Below are positions 1 through 5,530 of a stretch of 6,467 nt of DNA, one piece after another. Origin of the DNA: Spirochaetales bacterium. GTDB lineage: Bacteria; Spirochaetota; Spirochaetia; JAGLYY01. The notes below the pieces were generated by a model that had not been told where the DNA came from, did not search any database, and was given only the letters and a program-made list of their open reading frames with translations. The stretch spans positions 1 through 6,467 of the forward strand of contig JAGLYY010000096.1 in assembly GCA_023131935.1 (NCBI GenBank), given 5' to 3'. A program made the position numbers and the translations under genes. Position 1 is the stretch's first letter. Each line of letters begins with the position of its first letter.

Positions 1-517
1 CAGACTTGAAAAGTGCCATCCGAATAGTATCGTGGTATTTTCCGAACCTGAAAAGCTCATCCTTGAATCTTCCCTCTACAACAAAGCCGCATTTTTCATA
101 GGACTTAATTGCCCTTTCGTTGAAAGCATACACATCAAGTTTGATCTTGTTTAAATCCATCTCTTTAAAAATGAAATCTATCAGAACGTTCATGGCATCG
201 GTACCATAACCTTTCCCCTGATATTCCACATCACCTATGAATATTCCAACTTCGGTATGGCGGTTTTTCCAATCAACATCTTTTAGACCGCAGCCGCCGA
301 TATACTTCCCATCAGACTGAGTTTCGATTGCAAAATTGTAATTCGGGTTCAGAAATGATTGATGCTCAAACCACTTTTCTTCGTCTGTAAGTGTCAGGGG
401 GAAGGGGACTCCCGGTTTCATGTATTTCTTTACTTCCGGATTGTTAAGATATGAAACCACAGTCGGAAGGTCTTCTTTGCGGTATTCTCTCAAACGTACT
501 AATTTTCCTGTATACAT
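1..517 (-). CDS. GNAT family N-acetyltransferase (RimJ/RimL type), 3' end cut by the window edge
   Basis: This is a cytoplasmic acetyl-CoA-dependent acetyltransferase whose substrate is unknown; relatives act on protein N-termini, polyamines or small amines. The 172 visible codons open with MYTGKLVRLREYRKEDL, typical of the RimJ/RimL branch. The acetyl-CoA-binding motif YQGKGYGTDA lies near residues 99-108, and the C-terminal signature NERAIKSYEKCGF at 133-145. Family members are about 170-185 residues, so only a few are missing off the left edge. The ATG at 517 is supported by a strong ribosome binding site (AGGAG, about 7 bases upstream). It lies 56 bases downstream of the histidine phosphatase stop, so it may be co-transcribed or use the TATAAT hexamer at 573-578. 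Family assignment is firm; substrate assignment is not possible. Confidence 0.93.
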   Translation of the reverse strand, partial: MYTGKLVRLREYRKEDLPTVVSYLNNPEVKKYMKPGVPFPLTLTDEEKWFEHQSFLNPNYNFAIETQSDGKYIGGCGLKDVDWKNRHTEVGIFIGDVEYQGKGYGTDAMNVLIDFIFKEMDLNKIKLDVYAFNERAIKSYEKCGFVVEGRFKDELFRFGKYHDTIRMALFKS

Positions 518-572
518 TATTGTCTCCTGGGTAAAACCGGCTCCTCTATCGGAGTGATTTATATATTATTGT

Positions 573-578
573 ATTATA
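573..578 (-). promoter_or_regulatory. possible -10 box of a promoter for the GNAT gene
   Basis: The minus strand reads TATAAT here, a perfect -10 hexamer, overlapping the stop codon of the upstream phosphatase gene and 55 bases before the GNAT start codon. No good -35 hexamer is found at 16-18 bases spacing (the best is TTAATT or TAATTT), so this is weak evidence for an independent promoter. Confidence 0.25.
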
Positions 579-1113
579 ACTTGAAATCGAAATCGAAATT
601 AACAATACCACAAAATGGAAGGCCGTCATCCAGAAACCTGGTCTGACACTGGATTATCATGCCGTGGCAGACCACAATCACAGGACTGTATTCTCTGTAT
701 TTCCCAATTGCCCCGCGAAACCTCTTTCGCAAATGCCCCAAAGATTCCCATGGCTTCTTTTCCCCTTCAGGATACACACCCTTATGAGCAAAGAAATCTT
801 CAATCCTGTCTCTCTGTTCTTCCCTCGACAGGTATTTTCCCTCAAGGTCAATATTCCATTCATGAAGATCAAACTCTACCCTCAAAGGGAGCTCAAGCTG
901 ACGATTGAGAATCTCAGCAGTCTGCAAAGCCCTGGTGTAGGGCGAAGAGATGATGAGATTTCCCGGTTGCAGAGATTGGTTGATGGCAGCCTCCTCAGCC
1001 TGTTTCATTCCCTCTTCGGTGAGGGGACAGAAATTCATTTCAATGGTAGTAAGTTCCCGTTGATCGGCGAGGGAATAATCTGTTTCTCCATGACGCACAA
1101 AGATGACTTTCAT
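574..1113 (-). CDS. histidine phosphatase family protein (phosphoglycerate mutase-like)
   Basis: This is a 179-residue cytoplasmic phosphatase of the branch that uses a phosphohistidine intermediate. The N-terminal RHGET motif gives catalytic His8 and Arg7. SSPYTRALQTAE at 56-67 supplies the second phosphate-binding Arg. Glu85 in HEWN is the likely general acid or base, and His150 in VVCHG is the second active-site histidine. All catalytic residues are therefore present. The substrate cannot be told; the family includes sugar-phosphate, nucleotide and cobalamin-pathway phosphatases. The start codon overlaps the stop of the upstream M50 protease as ATGA (1113-1110) and has no good ribosome binding site, so it is probably translated by coupling. 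The C-terminus ends in FDFDFKL, from a small AAATCG-type hexamer repeat at 584-601. GC looks higher than in the genes to the right. Confidence 0.93.
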   Translation of the reverse strand: MKVIFVRHGETDYSLADQRELTTIEMNFCPLTEEGMKQAEEAAINQSLQPGNLIISSPYTRALQTAEILNRQLELPLRVEFDLHEWNIDLEGKYLSREEQRDRIEDFFAHKGVYPEGEKKPWESLGHLRKRFRGAIGKYREYSPVIVVCHGMIIQCQTRFLDDGLPFCGIVNFDFDFKL

Positions 1114-1757
1114 AAGATATTAACCAGCTGAAATATTTGGGTAACTATTGCCTGCATCACTTTTCCAATGGGAAGGATGTTCAAATTACCGATCCGTTGC
1201 ACTAAAATTATTCCAAGTAAAAGGTAAGATCCATATTTATTATAGGCCGCCGAAATAGTATGGTTTTTCAATGCCAGTAGATTTGTGATCAAATGGGAAC
1301 CGTCGAGGGGAGGGATTGGCAGTAGATTAAATACCCCAAGTCCAACATTAATCCAAATAAACCAGAGAAACCAGGAAAAAACCATGTTATACATGTTCTC
1401 CGATGAAAATGGTACAAACAGGAGTAAAAGCTTAAGTATACAAGCCAAAATGAGTGCAAATAAAAGATTTGAGAAGGGTCCGGCCATTGAGATGAGAAAA
1501 TCATCCCTGAATGGATGTTTCAGATTCTGCCTGTTTATGATTACCGGTTTTGCCCAGCCAAATCCCACGATGACTAAGAGAATAAATCCAATTGGATCAA
1601 TATGTTTAATGGGATTCAGTGTCAATCTACCTAATTCCCTGGGGGTATTATCCCCCAATTTAAGGGCCACAATAGCATGGGCGAATTCGTGAACGGTCAG
1701 GCCAATTAAAACAGCAGGTAGGATTTTGATTAGTTCAGATAAAGAAAGATTGAGCAT
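1110..1757 (-). CDS. site-2 protease family (M50, YwhC-like) membrane metalloprotease
   Basis: This is a 215-residue integral membrane zinc protease of peptidase family M50, the family that cleaves substrates inside or near the membrane. The zinc-binding motif HEFAH is at residues 23-27 in the first hydrophobic segment. The conserved NLLPIPPLDG motif at 144-153 gives the third metal ligand, Asp152. Hydrophobic segments lie around 8-30, 55-72, 88-117, 127-147 and 177-200. There is no PDZ domain, and the length matches the compact YwhC-type group (about 210-220). It shares an ATGA overlap with the downstream histidine phosphatase, so the two form an operon. The ATG at 1757 has only a distant GGAG about 14 bases upstream, and no alternative ATG lies nearby in frame. 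The decayed GNAT fragment ends 5 bases upstream. Its natural substrate is unknown. Confidence 0.93.
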   Translation of the reverse strand: MLNLSLSELIKILPAVLIGLTVHEFAHAIVALKLGDNTPRELGRLTLNPIKHIDPIGFILLVIVGFGWAKPVIINRQNLKHPFRDDFLISMAGPFSNLLFALILACILKLLLLFVPFSSENMYNMVFSWFLWFIWINVGLGVFNLLPIPPLDGSHLITNLLALKNHTISAAYNKYGSYLLLGIILVQRIGNLNILPIGKVMQAIVTQIFQLVNIL

Positions 1758-1762
1758 GATAA

Positions 1763-1945
1763 TTATTTTATCTCCATGGACATATGAATAACGGCTCTAA
1801 ACCCCTGAGCACGGGTTAAGATACCATATTTTTTAATCTTATCAACACCAAAACCCTATCTTTCATAGAGTTTTTTTGCCAGGCGATTAGTATCGACGAC
1901 GGTGAGCTTCAATTTCGTGAATCCATCATATATTTGATAAAACTT
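1763..1945 (-). pseudogene. decayed C-terminal fragment of a GNAT acetyltransferase
   Basis: Read on the minus strand, about 60 codons give a recognisable GNAT C-terminus. First comes KLKLTVVDTNRLAKKLYER (codons spanning 1915-1859), then a TAG stop at 1858-1856, then GFGVDKIKKYGILTRAQGF and a short tail to a TAA at 1765-1763. The family pattern is N-x-x-A-x-x-LYE-x-x-GF, so the TAG falls exactly where one residue is expected before GF; a single base change would explain it. The N-terminal part and acetyl-CoA loop are missing. Upstream in frame there is another stop just inside the neighbouring orphan gene. It ends 5 bases before the M50 start codon, suggesting an older GNAT-M50-phosphatase operon. 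Calling it a pseudogene is an inference from the stop and the truncation. Confidence 0.72.
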
Positions 1946-2702
1946 AAATTCCGTTAAAATTCATTTTGTCTAATGTTCTTCTCTTGCTCTTTAAATATTT
2001 CTGAACATCTGCTGGTAAATCATTGAGTAACTGAATAATATAGCTATATCCCTTAAAATCATACATGTCAGATATATAATCAATAAATTCCGTTGTAGTT
2101 TGAAAACGATGATCAATTTCCGCAAGAGAAGCAGGATTTTTGTGCTCAAGCCAATTTTTATTTATTTGCAGGATGATTTCTTTCTTTCTATCCTTCTCGC
2201 TGTCTTTAAAGGATTTTTCAGTGTTCTTTTTTGATTCAAGAATTTTGACCGAGAGTAGGGGAATCTTCGCCTGGAGCTTTGTATTTATCTTCTCCAGGTT
2301 TTTTAGATTACCAAGTGAGAAGCCCGATAACTTAGACTTGCAAGTATGACTGTTATGGGTTTCCCAGAGGAGTGATACCTCTGAACTTTCACGATTTTTT
2401 CTCGATTTCATAAATATATCGATATTATCAGTGATGCCTCCAATGTCAATATGTTTGTCGGTGCTGATATGCAAATCAAGTATTTCCTCGCAGATTAAAG
2501 ATTCATACAGCCACAATAATGTGTTTTCCAGGGCCAGCGCTTTTTTTCTAATCTCATCCTGAATATCATCTGATTCTTCCTTAAGAAGGATAAGTTTTAT
2601 CTGATCAATGATACTTAAAGCAATATCCCTGTTAATACCGCTTTTATATAGAGATTCTAAAATGCTGTTAAAAATATCCTTACGTTCTTCCATATGCTTC
2701 AT
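1944..2702 (-). CDS. hypothetical protein, 252 residues, helical and charged
   Basis: I do not recognise this protein. It is rich in Lys, Glu, Asp, Ile and Leu, with no signal peptide and no membrane segment, so it is probably cytoplasmic and mostly helical. A very charged, possibly coiled-coil stretch lies around 154-178 (many K, E and D). An aromatic patch (YDFKGYSYII) precedes a basic C-terminal tail (KYLKSKRRTLDK). No catalytic motif stands out. It has no close partner gene: csaA ends 87 bases upstream and a broken GNAT begins directly at its stop codon. The start is uncertain. ATG at 2702 has no ribosome binding site, and a good TATAGT hexamer lies only 4 bases upstream, so the transcript may be leaderless or translation may begin at Met4 (2693). 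AT-rich composition is consistent with horizontal gain. Confidence 0.72.
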   Translation of the reverse strand: MKHMEERKDIFNSILESLYKSGINRDIALSIIDQIKLILLKEESDDIQDEIRKKALALENTLLWLYESLICEEILDLHISTDKHIDIGGITDNIDIFMKSRKNRESSEVSLLWETHNSHTCKSKLSGFSLGNLKNLEKINTKLQAKIPLLSVKILESKKNTEKSFKDSEKDRKKEIILQINKNWLEHKNPASLAEIDHRFQTTTEFIDYISDMYDFKGYSYIIQLLNDLPADVQKYLKSKRRTLDKMNFNGI

Positions 2703-2706
2703 TAAT

Positions 2707-2736
2707 ACTATACCAAAAATCCTTGATCTTATTCAA
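2707..2736 (-). promoter_or_regulatory. possible promoter for the 252-residue orphan
   Basis: On the minus strand a -35-like TTGAAT (2736-2731) is followed after 18 bases by a -10-like TATAGT (2712-2707). Predicted transcription would start at or within a few bases of the ATG at 2702, implying a leaderless mRNA or a slightly later start codon. The hexamers are decent but the region is AT-rich, so chance matches are possible. Confidence 0.35.
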
Positions 2737-2763
2737 ATGCAAAGATTATTATCACTTTTATTA

Positions 2764-2774
2764 GCTGTTAGGTG
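2764..2774. repeat. 11-base repeat GCTGTTAGGTG (copy 1), attC core-like, downstream of csaA
   Basis: The plus strand GCTGTTAGGTG is identical to the sequence at 5568-5578. It contains GTTAGGT, a match to the integron core consensus GTTRRRY; the minus strand reads ACCTAAC (RYYYAAC). Here it lies 16 bases after the csaA stop codon. No matching partner core (GTTRRRY on the minus strand) is found in the next 100 bases, so if this was an attC site it has lost its other half. Confidence 0.5.
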
Positions 2775-2789
2775 CTTTAGACTGCTGGG

Positions 2790-3128
2790 TTAAGAAAGCT
2801 TTCCACCTACCTCGGCTGTTTTATCAGGTACAGCAAGAATTACGGAACCATCTTTCTGAATAAATCCAGTTATCAAAAATTCAGATATTATTGGCCCAAT
2901 CTGTTTAGGTAGAAGATTAACAACCCCTATAATCTGTTTTCCAAGCAGGTCATCCTTAGAATAAAGATCAGTTAATTGAGCACTGCTTTTACGTATTCCA
3001 ATTTCATCACCGAAATCAACTTTGATTTGAAATGCAGGTTTTCTCGCTTCTGGAAAATCCTGTACGTCGATTACTCTGCCCACCCTTAGATCAATTGCAG
3101 CAAATTCATCCCACGAAATAGTACCCAC
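2790..3128 (-). CDS. csaA: CsaA-like tRNA-binding domain protein (export-related chaperone)
   Basis: This small cytoplasmic protein consists of one tRNA-binding (EMAP-type OB-fold) domain, about 112 residues. Bacillus subtilis CsaA, a chaperone linked to protein export, and E. coli YgjH have this size and layout. Visible landmarks are the IDLRVGRV strand near the N-terminus, the FPEARKPAFQIKVDFG region, IRKSSAQLT in the middle, and LLGKQIIGVVNLLPKQIG, matching CsaA's conserved NxPPRxI-type loop. An in-frame GTG at 3137 would add MEL, but the GTG at 3128 has a good ribosome binding site (AGGTGG, 5 bases before it), so I prefer it. It stands alone between an attC-like structure upstream (3199-3277) and an attC-type core downstream (2767-2773), the layout of an integron cassette. 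It ends in GGKLS, complete. Confidence 0.9.
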   Translation of the reverse strand: MGTISWDEFAAIDLRVGRVIDVQDFPEARKPAFQIKVDFGDEIGIRKSSAQLTDLYSKDDLLGKQIIGVVNLLPKQIGPIISEFLITGFIQKDGSVILAVPDKTAEVGGKLS

Positions 3129-3157
3129 AAGTTCCACCTGTTTTCTAAACTCTGTCT

Positions 3158-3185
3158 ATTGTACTTAACTTTCCGGCATATGCCG
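3158..3185 (-). promoter_or_regulatory. possible csaA promoter and operator palindrome
   Basis: A perfect 12-base palindrome, CGGCATATGCCG, occupies 3174-3185. On the minus strand a TACAAT hexamer (3163-3158) lies 10 bases downstream of it, about 20 bases before the csaA ribosome binding site. The palindrome would cover the -35/spacer region of such a promoter, a typical place for a dimeric repressor. The -35 match (ACGGCA at 17 bases) is poor, which could mean activator dependence or that the promoter call is wrong. Confidence 0.35.
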
Positions 3186-3198
3186 TATTAATCGCCCA

Positions 3199-3277
3199 TT
3201 GTAACGGCAAAAATTTTCAACATTATATTCTGCGATATCAGATATTGTTGTTTCTATCGCAAAATCACCTGTTACAT
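3199..3277. mobile_element. attC-like imperfect inverted repeat between the truncated hydrolase and csaA
   Basis: Outer arms TGTAAC (3200-3205) and GTTACA (3271-3276) are perfectly complementary and carry the conserved AAC/GTT triplets. Nested inside are TGCGATA (3231-3237) and TATCGCA (3255-3261), also a perfect pair. Total length of 79 bases fits attC sites. The hydrolase stop codon abuts the right arm and csaA starts about 70 bases beyond the left arm, as in a cassette array. Against it: the cores deviate from RYYYAAC/GTTRRRY at one to two positions, and the two spacers are unequal (25 and 9 bases). Confidence 0.45.
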
Positions 3278-3657
3278 TAATTCATTTCCGCATAGCCCAA
3301 GTAACAGCAGTTTTTGCAAGCAATATATCCCATAAGAATGAGCTCTTTATATTGTAAATGCCGAATAACTTCAGAATAAACAGCATCGATATCCTGATGG
3401 AACCATCTGTCTTGTGTATCTTCATCTGCTTTTAAGAAATCCGGGTTCCTATTGTATGAATAATCAACACTCAGAATATCATTTGAACGTTGAAAAAGCA
3501 GCTCTTTGAGATAGAAGAGCAACGGAGCTGAAGTAGAATATCCGAATCCTGGTAATACAATGGCAAGCCGGTCATTATTTGGTTTGTTTTTGTAGTATGT
3601 ATTAGGCACATACTGTTGGTCATAGCCAAGGATGTTCCAATAATCAGTTGAAAACAT
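3277..3657 (-). pseudogene. truncated alpha/beta-hydrolase, lacks the nucleophile elbow
   Basis: The 126 codons encode the N-terminal half of an alpha/beta-hydrolase fold. The strand-turn RLAIVLPGFGYSTSAP at 31-46 carries the oxyanion-loop region, and ELILMGY at 104-110 is the strand leading into the nucleophile elbow. In an active enzyme GxSxG would follow; here the sequence turns into IACKNCCYLGYAEMN and stops. Catalytic Ser, Asp and His are therefore all missing, and family members are usually about 200 residues or more. The start is sound: ATG at 3657 has a GAGGAA ribosome binding site about 4 bases upstream. The stop codon directly meets the right arm of an attC-like structure. A small internal deletion plus frameshift, or truncation at recombination, would explain it; a functional short protein is unlikely but possible. 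Confidence 0.72.
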
Positions 3658-3737
3658 AATTCCTCACTTTCTGTTTTAGACAAAAATTGTATTCTGAATG
3701 AAGGCGGTCATTTCGTATACCACTTGCACCAGAAAAA

Positions 3738-4391
3738 CTACGTCTCTTTGAACATATCTGTAGCTAAGACCGTGATCCCCCCCGGACTTGTTTTTCCGGT
3801 TCTTGGATCAAGCTGGGCTCTGAGGCTATACATGATTTTCATTTGCTCCAGTCTCTCCTTCTGATTTAACTGTATTGCATGGGAATCAATTGCTACATGA
3901 ACTACTCTTCCGGCAAATATTGTATATCTGCTTCCTGGAAAAAGTTGTTTTTTCCATTCTTGTTTGCATTCGAAGGAAATCATGCATTCCTTGATTCGAG
4001 GAGATTCGATCCTAACCGAAGGCTCCACTGTAAATCCTGAGTTATGGATCTCGTCAATTTCAAGGTCATTGTTTTCGATGCTCCTGCGACACTGATCCCA
4101 TTGGTCAAGGGATGGAACATTTATACACCATTCTTTATCTTTTCCAATATTTTTGTATGTATGTGTCGAATTGAGCAAGGAGATAATCCAATAGAAACCC
4201 TTTCCTTCCCCAGTGAAGAAACACCATGACCAAAGGTTTGCGTTAGGTTTACGATTTTCTTTTAGAGTAGTAATAATAAAAATTGGGAATGGGATGTTTG
4301 TAGCATATTCCACCCATGAAAACAAATCGTATTGCCCAGGCCAATTTTCTTTTGCTGATAAAGGTTTCTCCATATCAAATTCAATTTTCAT
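3738..4391 (-). CDS. flavin reductase family protein (flavoredoxin-like)
   Basis: This 217-residue cytoplasmic FMN-binding split-barrel protein is of the flavin reductase/flavoredoxin type, which reduces or carries flavin for partner oxidoreductases. Family traits are PFPIFIITTLKENRKPNAN near 35-52 (the flavin-binding strand and loop), SLLNSTHTYKNI at 71-82, KEWCINVPS at 86-94, a C-terminal RIKECMISFECK at 132-143, and FAGRVVHVAID at 159-169. A longer reading from 4547 is possible in frame, but its 52 extra residues are basic and low in structure and have no homology that I recognise. They cover the intergenic repeats after lysO. The ATG at 4391 has a good ribosome binding site (AAGGGAG, 8 bases upstream). 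Its 3' neighbour, the broken hydrolase, begins 80 bases later. The partner enzyme is unknown. Confidence 0.88.
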   Translation of the reverse strand: MKIEFDMEKPLSAKENWPGQYDLFSWVEYATNIPFPIFIITTLKENRKPNANLWSWCFFTGEGKGFYWIISLLNSTHTYKNIGKDKEWCINVPSLDQWDQCRRSIENNDLEIDEIHNSGFTVEPSVRIESPRIKECMISFECKQEWKKQLFPGSRYTIFAGRVVHVAIDSHAIQLNQKERLEQMKIMYSLRAQLDPRTGKTSPGGITVLATDMFKET

Positions 4392-4442
4392 CGGTTGTTC
4401 TCCCTTCTTCAGATGACTATTCATTGATATACTCACCCATTT

Positions 4443-4448
4443 ATTATA
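4443..4448 (-). promoter_or_regulatory. possible -10 box of a promoter for the flavin reductase gene
   Basis: The minus strand reads TATAAT, a consensus -10 hexamer, 51 bases before the preferred ATG at 4391, leaving a leader of about 45 bases that contains the ribosome binding site. The -35 at 17 bases (GTTTCG) is poor. Its presence supports ATG 4391 over a start at 4547. Confidence 0.35.
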
Positions 4449-4523
4449 GATGCTTCGCGAATAGCCGAAACTGCTGTGACCAGGTGAAGGCGATTTAGGC
4501 GAAGTGTAGCGAAGCGGTATAGA
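4445..4523. repeat. imperfect inverted repeat between lysO and the flavin reductase gene
   Basis: GCTTCGC (4452-4458) and GCGAAGC (4509-4515) pair perfectly. Extending outward, TATA on each side also pairs after a short mismatch with one bulged base. The roughly 50-base loop holds further partial pairs (GCC/GGC). Size and bulge recall an attC fold, but no AAC/GTT cores are present, so I call it only an inverted repeat. Confidence 0.4.
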
Positions 4524-4540
4524 CGATGTTTTGCGATCAC

Positions 4541-4550
4541 GATTCAAAAC
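4541..4550. repeat. 10-base inverted repeat downstream of lysO (partner at 5471-5480)
   Basis: The plus strand GATTCAAAAC is the exact reverse complement of GTTTTGAATC at 5471-5480, on the other side of the lysO gene pair. It overlaps the stop codon of the larger lysO gene. It also pairs with GTTTTG at 4528-4533 to form a local hairpin. No U-tract follows, so it does not look like a classic terminator. Confidence 0.4.
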
Positions 4551-5146
4551 TTCAAAATGAATGTGACAAGAAAGGGCACAAGTATTGTTAATACTATTCC
4601 ACTAAAGACAGATATTATTGCATATTCTTTCCCCAAAAATGTAGTGATGATGGGAAGGGTTGTGTCCATAGACGTTGCCCCGCCCGAGGCTATTGGAGCG
4701 ATTTTACCAAAATATTTTGCAAATAAGGGAGTGAATAATAATGTTATAATTTCTCGTGAGATATTTGATATTAGAGCAATGACTCCAAGTGTTTCTCCAC
4801 TAATTTGGCTGATAAATATACTTGATAGACTGTAATATCCGAATCCTGCCCCAATAGCCAATGATTCTCGTAAATTAATATCTTCTAGAAATATTGAAAT
4901 TATAGCAACGCCTATAAATGTTCCGACGATAACGGTCAAAGGGACTAAAATAATTTTTAGTTTTGCATTTTTCAGGATTTCCCAAGCTTTTTTGTCCGAG
5001 CCAATTCCTACTCCCACTAATAACATAAGTATATAAAGTGCATAAATACTAAAATCGGTTTCAACTAAAAATTGTGGTAATAATTGGTATAACCCCATAA
5101 TGATTCCGAGGACAAAAAAGCTGACTATGACAAAAGAAGATTTCAT
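4544..5146 (-). CDS. lysO: LysO family lysine exporter, C-terminal subunit (split form)
   Basis: This 200-residue inner-membrane protein corresponds to the C-terminal two thirds of E. coli LysO (YbjE), an L-lysine exporter that also gives resistance to toxic lysine analogues. Hallmarks are GAGFGYYSLS at 99-108, SNISREII at 127-134 and GGATSMDTTLP at 155-165, all conserved in LysO with their charged or small residues intact. Hydrophobic segments lie around 5-25, 33-50, 64-87, 96-112, 119-142 and 174-198. In E. coli the protein is one chain of about 300 residues. Here the N-terminal part is a separate gene overlapping as ATGA (5146-5143), so the two probably form one transporter made by coupled translation. 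Substrate assignment rests on homology only. Confidence 0.88.
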   Translation of the reverse strand: MKSSFVIVSFFVLGIIMGLYQLLPQFLVETDFSIYALYILMLLVGVGIGSDKKAWEILKNAKLKIILVPLTVIVGTFIGVAIISIFLEDINLRESLAIGAGFGYYSLSSIFISQISGETLGVIALISNISREIITLLFTPLFAKYFGKIAPIASGGATSMDTTLPIITTFLGKEYAIISVFSGIVLTILVPFLVTFILKF

Positions 5147-5418
5147 TTTTTTGTTTTAAAGAAAAATTTGTAGGTGAAAAATGCCAGCACAACGCTCCCC
5201 ATCACTCCTCCAAAAGTGAGTAACAATGCTTGTGCCCCTAATGTGTCTAAATTGCTAATGATCGTTTCATTAACTCCTACCGATATACCCAATAGGAAAA
5301 GTAGGACATAAATCGCTATGTTAATCATTGGGTCAATTGACTTAACGATTTTGCTTTTATTTTGAATCGCGAATCCTAAAACGATTCCAATTGTCATTAA
5401 TGTTAGGACTGTAATCAT
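5143..5418 (-). CDS. LysO family lysine exporter, N-terminal subunit (split form)
   Basis: This 91-residue membrane protein has three hydrophobic segments (about 2-18, 31-49 and 62-85) and a basic C-terminal tail (FKTKK). It matches the N-terminal third of LysO, including the LLFLLGISVGV segment (family: YLILFFMGISLAF in E. coli). Separate small and large LysO genes occur in several anaerobic and Bacteroidetes lineages, so the split looks natural, not a frameshift. The reading frames meet in a clean ATGA overlap. ATG 5418 has no ribosome binding site; its ATGA overlaps the TGA of a 32-codon Nudix-like stub, so it may be translated by coupling from that stub. Confidence 0.85.
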   Translation of the reverse strand: MITVLTLMTIGIVLGFAIQNKSKIVKSIDPMINIAIYVLLFLLGISVGVNETIISNLDTLGAQALLLTFGGVMGSVVLAFFTYKFFFKTKK

Positions 5419-5513
5419 GTGTATATATTAGGTGATTGCGAGATTCCGCGCAAGGCCCCGTGGATACGACGTTTTGAATCATTTAGAATTATTGCAAAAG
5501 CACCGATTTTCAT
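5415..5513 (-). pseudogene. 32-codon Nudix-like N-terminal stub leading into lysO
   Basis: The minus strand opens ATG at 5513 and reads MKIGAFAIILNDSKRR, then a sequence with no Nudix character, to a TGA at 5417-5415. The first 13 residues closely resemble the opening of ADP-ribose/NTP Nudix hydrolases (GAFAIILND), which are common integron cargo. The Nudix box is absent. A weak ribosome binding site (GAGAT) precedes it, and the start lies 17 bases after the GTTATAT core of the attC-like junction, where a cassette gene should begin. The TGA overlaps the ATG of the small lysO gene. It may be a relic, now acting at most as a leader peptide. Confidence 0.45.
5471..5480. repeat. 10-base inverted repeat upstream of lysO (partner at 4541-4550)
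   Basis: GTTTTGAATC on the plus strand is the exact reverse complement of 4541-4550. The adjoining ACGACGTTTTG (5466-5476) is also a near-exact direct match, with one mismatch, to ACGATGTTTTG at 4523-4533. The two lysO genes are therefore bracketed by both direct and inverted short repeats. The left part of the Nudix-like stub diverges from its family just here. Confidence 0.4.
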
Positions 5514-5530
5514 AATTATCTCGATTTATC

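Noticed and set aside
540..556. Hairpin CTCC-TCTATC-GGAG as a terminator between the phosphatase and GNAT genes
   Set aside because: The stem is only four base pairs and no T-tract follows on the minus strand.
584..601. AAATCG hexamer repeat as a CRISPR or regulatory repeat
   Set aside because: It has only about three units within the coding sequence and encodes the FDFDF tail of the phosphatase.
664..1131. 155-codon open frame on the plus strand
   Set aside because: It lies antisense to the histidine phosphatase, whose catalytic motifs are all intact, and its own translation has no recognisable family feature.
4392..4547. N-terminal extension of 52 residues on the flavin reductase
   Set aside because: It is basic, lacks homology that I can see, has no ribosome binding site at 4547, and covers intergenic repeats. 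The ATG at 4391 has a good ribosome binding site and matches the family start.
4528..4550. GTTTTG/CAAAAC hairpin after lysO as an intrinsic terminator
   Set aside because: The stem is short and AT-rich and is followed by ATCGTC, not a T-run; it is better explained as part of the flanking repeats.
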